Assembly (NCBI RefSeq): GCF_022828475.1
Contig: NZ_CP059557.1
Location: forward strand, 4,945,470-5,009,469
DNA: 64,000 nucleotides
Direction: 5' to 3'
Source: Saccharopolyspora gloriosae
GTDB lineage: Bacteria; Actinomycetota; Actinomycetes; Mycobacteriales; Pseudonocardiaceae
In this document: piece by piece, positions 63,934 to 64,000 of the stretch
How the letters are laid out: each line of letters begins with the position of its first letter
How positions within the stretch are numbered: the stretch's first letter is position 1
The notes under the pieces: model-generated
Told to the model about the DNA's origin: nothing
The model's input: only the letters and a program-made list of their open reading frames with translations
Databases searched by the model: none
Made by a program: the position numbers and the translations under genes

Positions 63934-64000
63934 TCAGCCGACGATCACCCGGATCGGCGCACCGTCCAAGTAGGCGCGGACGTCCTCGACGGTCTCCGCG
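63934..64000 (-). CDS. C-terminal end of a gene running out of the window
   Basis: The last 21 codons, AETVEDVRAYLDGAPIRVIV G then TGA, are visible. The ending resembles the tail of D-2-hydroxyacid dehydrogenases (xENVRAYLxGxPxRVV), but so little sequence makes this weak. Convergent with the LLM gene. Confidence 0.35.
   Translation of the reverse strand, partial: AETVEDVRAYLDGAPIRVIVG

Overview
The window is high-GC DNA with actinobacterial gene families: a CvnABCD conservon, an SsgB-like sporulation/septation protein, an F420-type oxidoreductase, a PruC-like/PruA/PruB proline system, and frequent GTG starts with ATGA/GTGA overlaps. I read it as chromosomal DNA of a filamentous actinomycete, probably Pseudonocardiales (Saccharopolyspora-like). 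The genus is inference; no rRNA or marker gene is present.

Layout. 1-4 kb: PucR-type regulator and proline catabolism (pruA, pruB). 4.8-7.3 kb: a two-gene indole module, a DMATS-type prenyltransferase followed by a tryptophanase-like lyase. 7.6-11.3 kb: conservon cvnD-C-B-A. 11.3-16 kb: monooxygenase remnant, DUF418 membrane protein, ribbon-helix-helix protein, SPFH/band-7 protein, TetR. 16-20 kb: TetR with a clear operator, SDR and metallo-beta-lactamase-fold pair, and an orphan MftD-like flavoprotein. 20.6-25.8 kb: catabolic set (dehydrogenase, MFS importer, RraA-like aldolase, GntR) and an alpha/beta hydrolase.

25.9-47.8 kb is a genomic island in the 3' end of a tRNA-Val(GAC) gene. It is bounded by 52-bp direct repeats with one mismatch and carries an excisionase-like gene and a tyrosine integrase beside the intact tRNA. 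Its contents are a patchwork. There is an IS3 element and many truncated genes: transposases, lactate permease, GH5 glycosidase, PfpI, SDR, and two Ku tails. There is also intact cargo: glutathione-independent formaldehyde dehydrogenase-like enzyme, amidohydrolase, ABM-fold protein, MRJP/SMP-30-like protein, ArsR, DUF309, two DUF488 proteins, a three-gene DNA-methylase-like operon, and a ClpC ATPase. This ClpC lacks the middle (M/UVR) domain, sits behind a sigma-R/SigH-type promoter match, and is followed by a small Cys-rich protein. No conjugation or replication genes were recognised, so the island looks immobile or dependent on a helper.

47.8-64 kb is chromosomal backbone: tRNA-Val, tRNA-Cys, tRNA-Gly, SsgB-like, a TIGR02611-type membrane protein, a second tRNA-Val(CAC), a ketopantoate reductase-like gene, an operon of DHDPS-family aldolase, SsuABC/TauABC-type ABC transporter, M24 peptidase-like and RidA, then peptidase E, L-2-hydroxyglutarate oxidase-like, a small membrane protein, Ppx/GppA and an LLM flavoprotein.

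Across the backbone, but not in the island, an intergenic repeat of about 120-200 bp occurs six times. Its 17-bp outer stem differs between copies yet stays paired by compensatory changes. The repeat, the M-domain-less ClpC unit, the methylase-like trio and the prenyltransferase/tryptophanase pair are the most interesting items.
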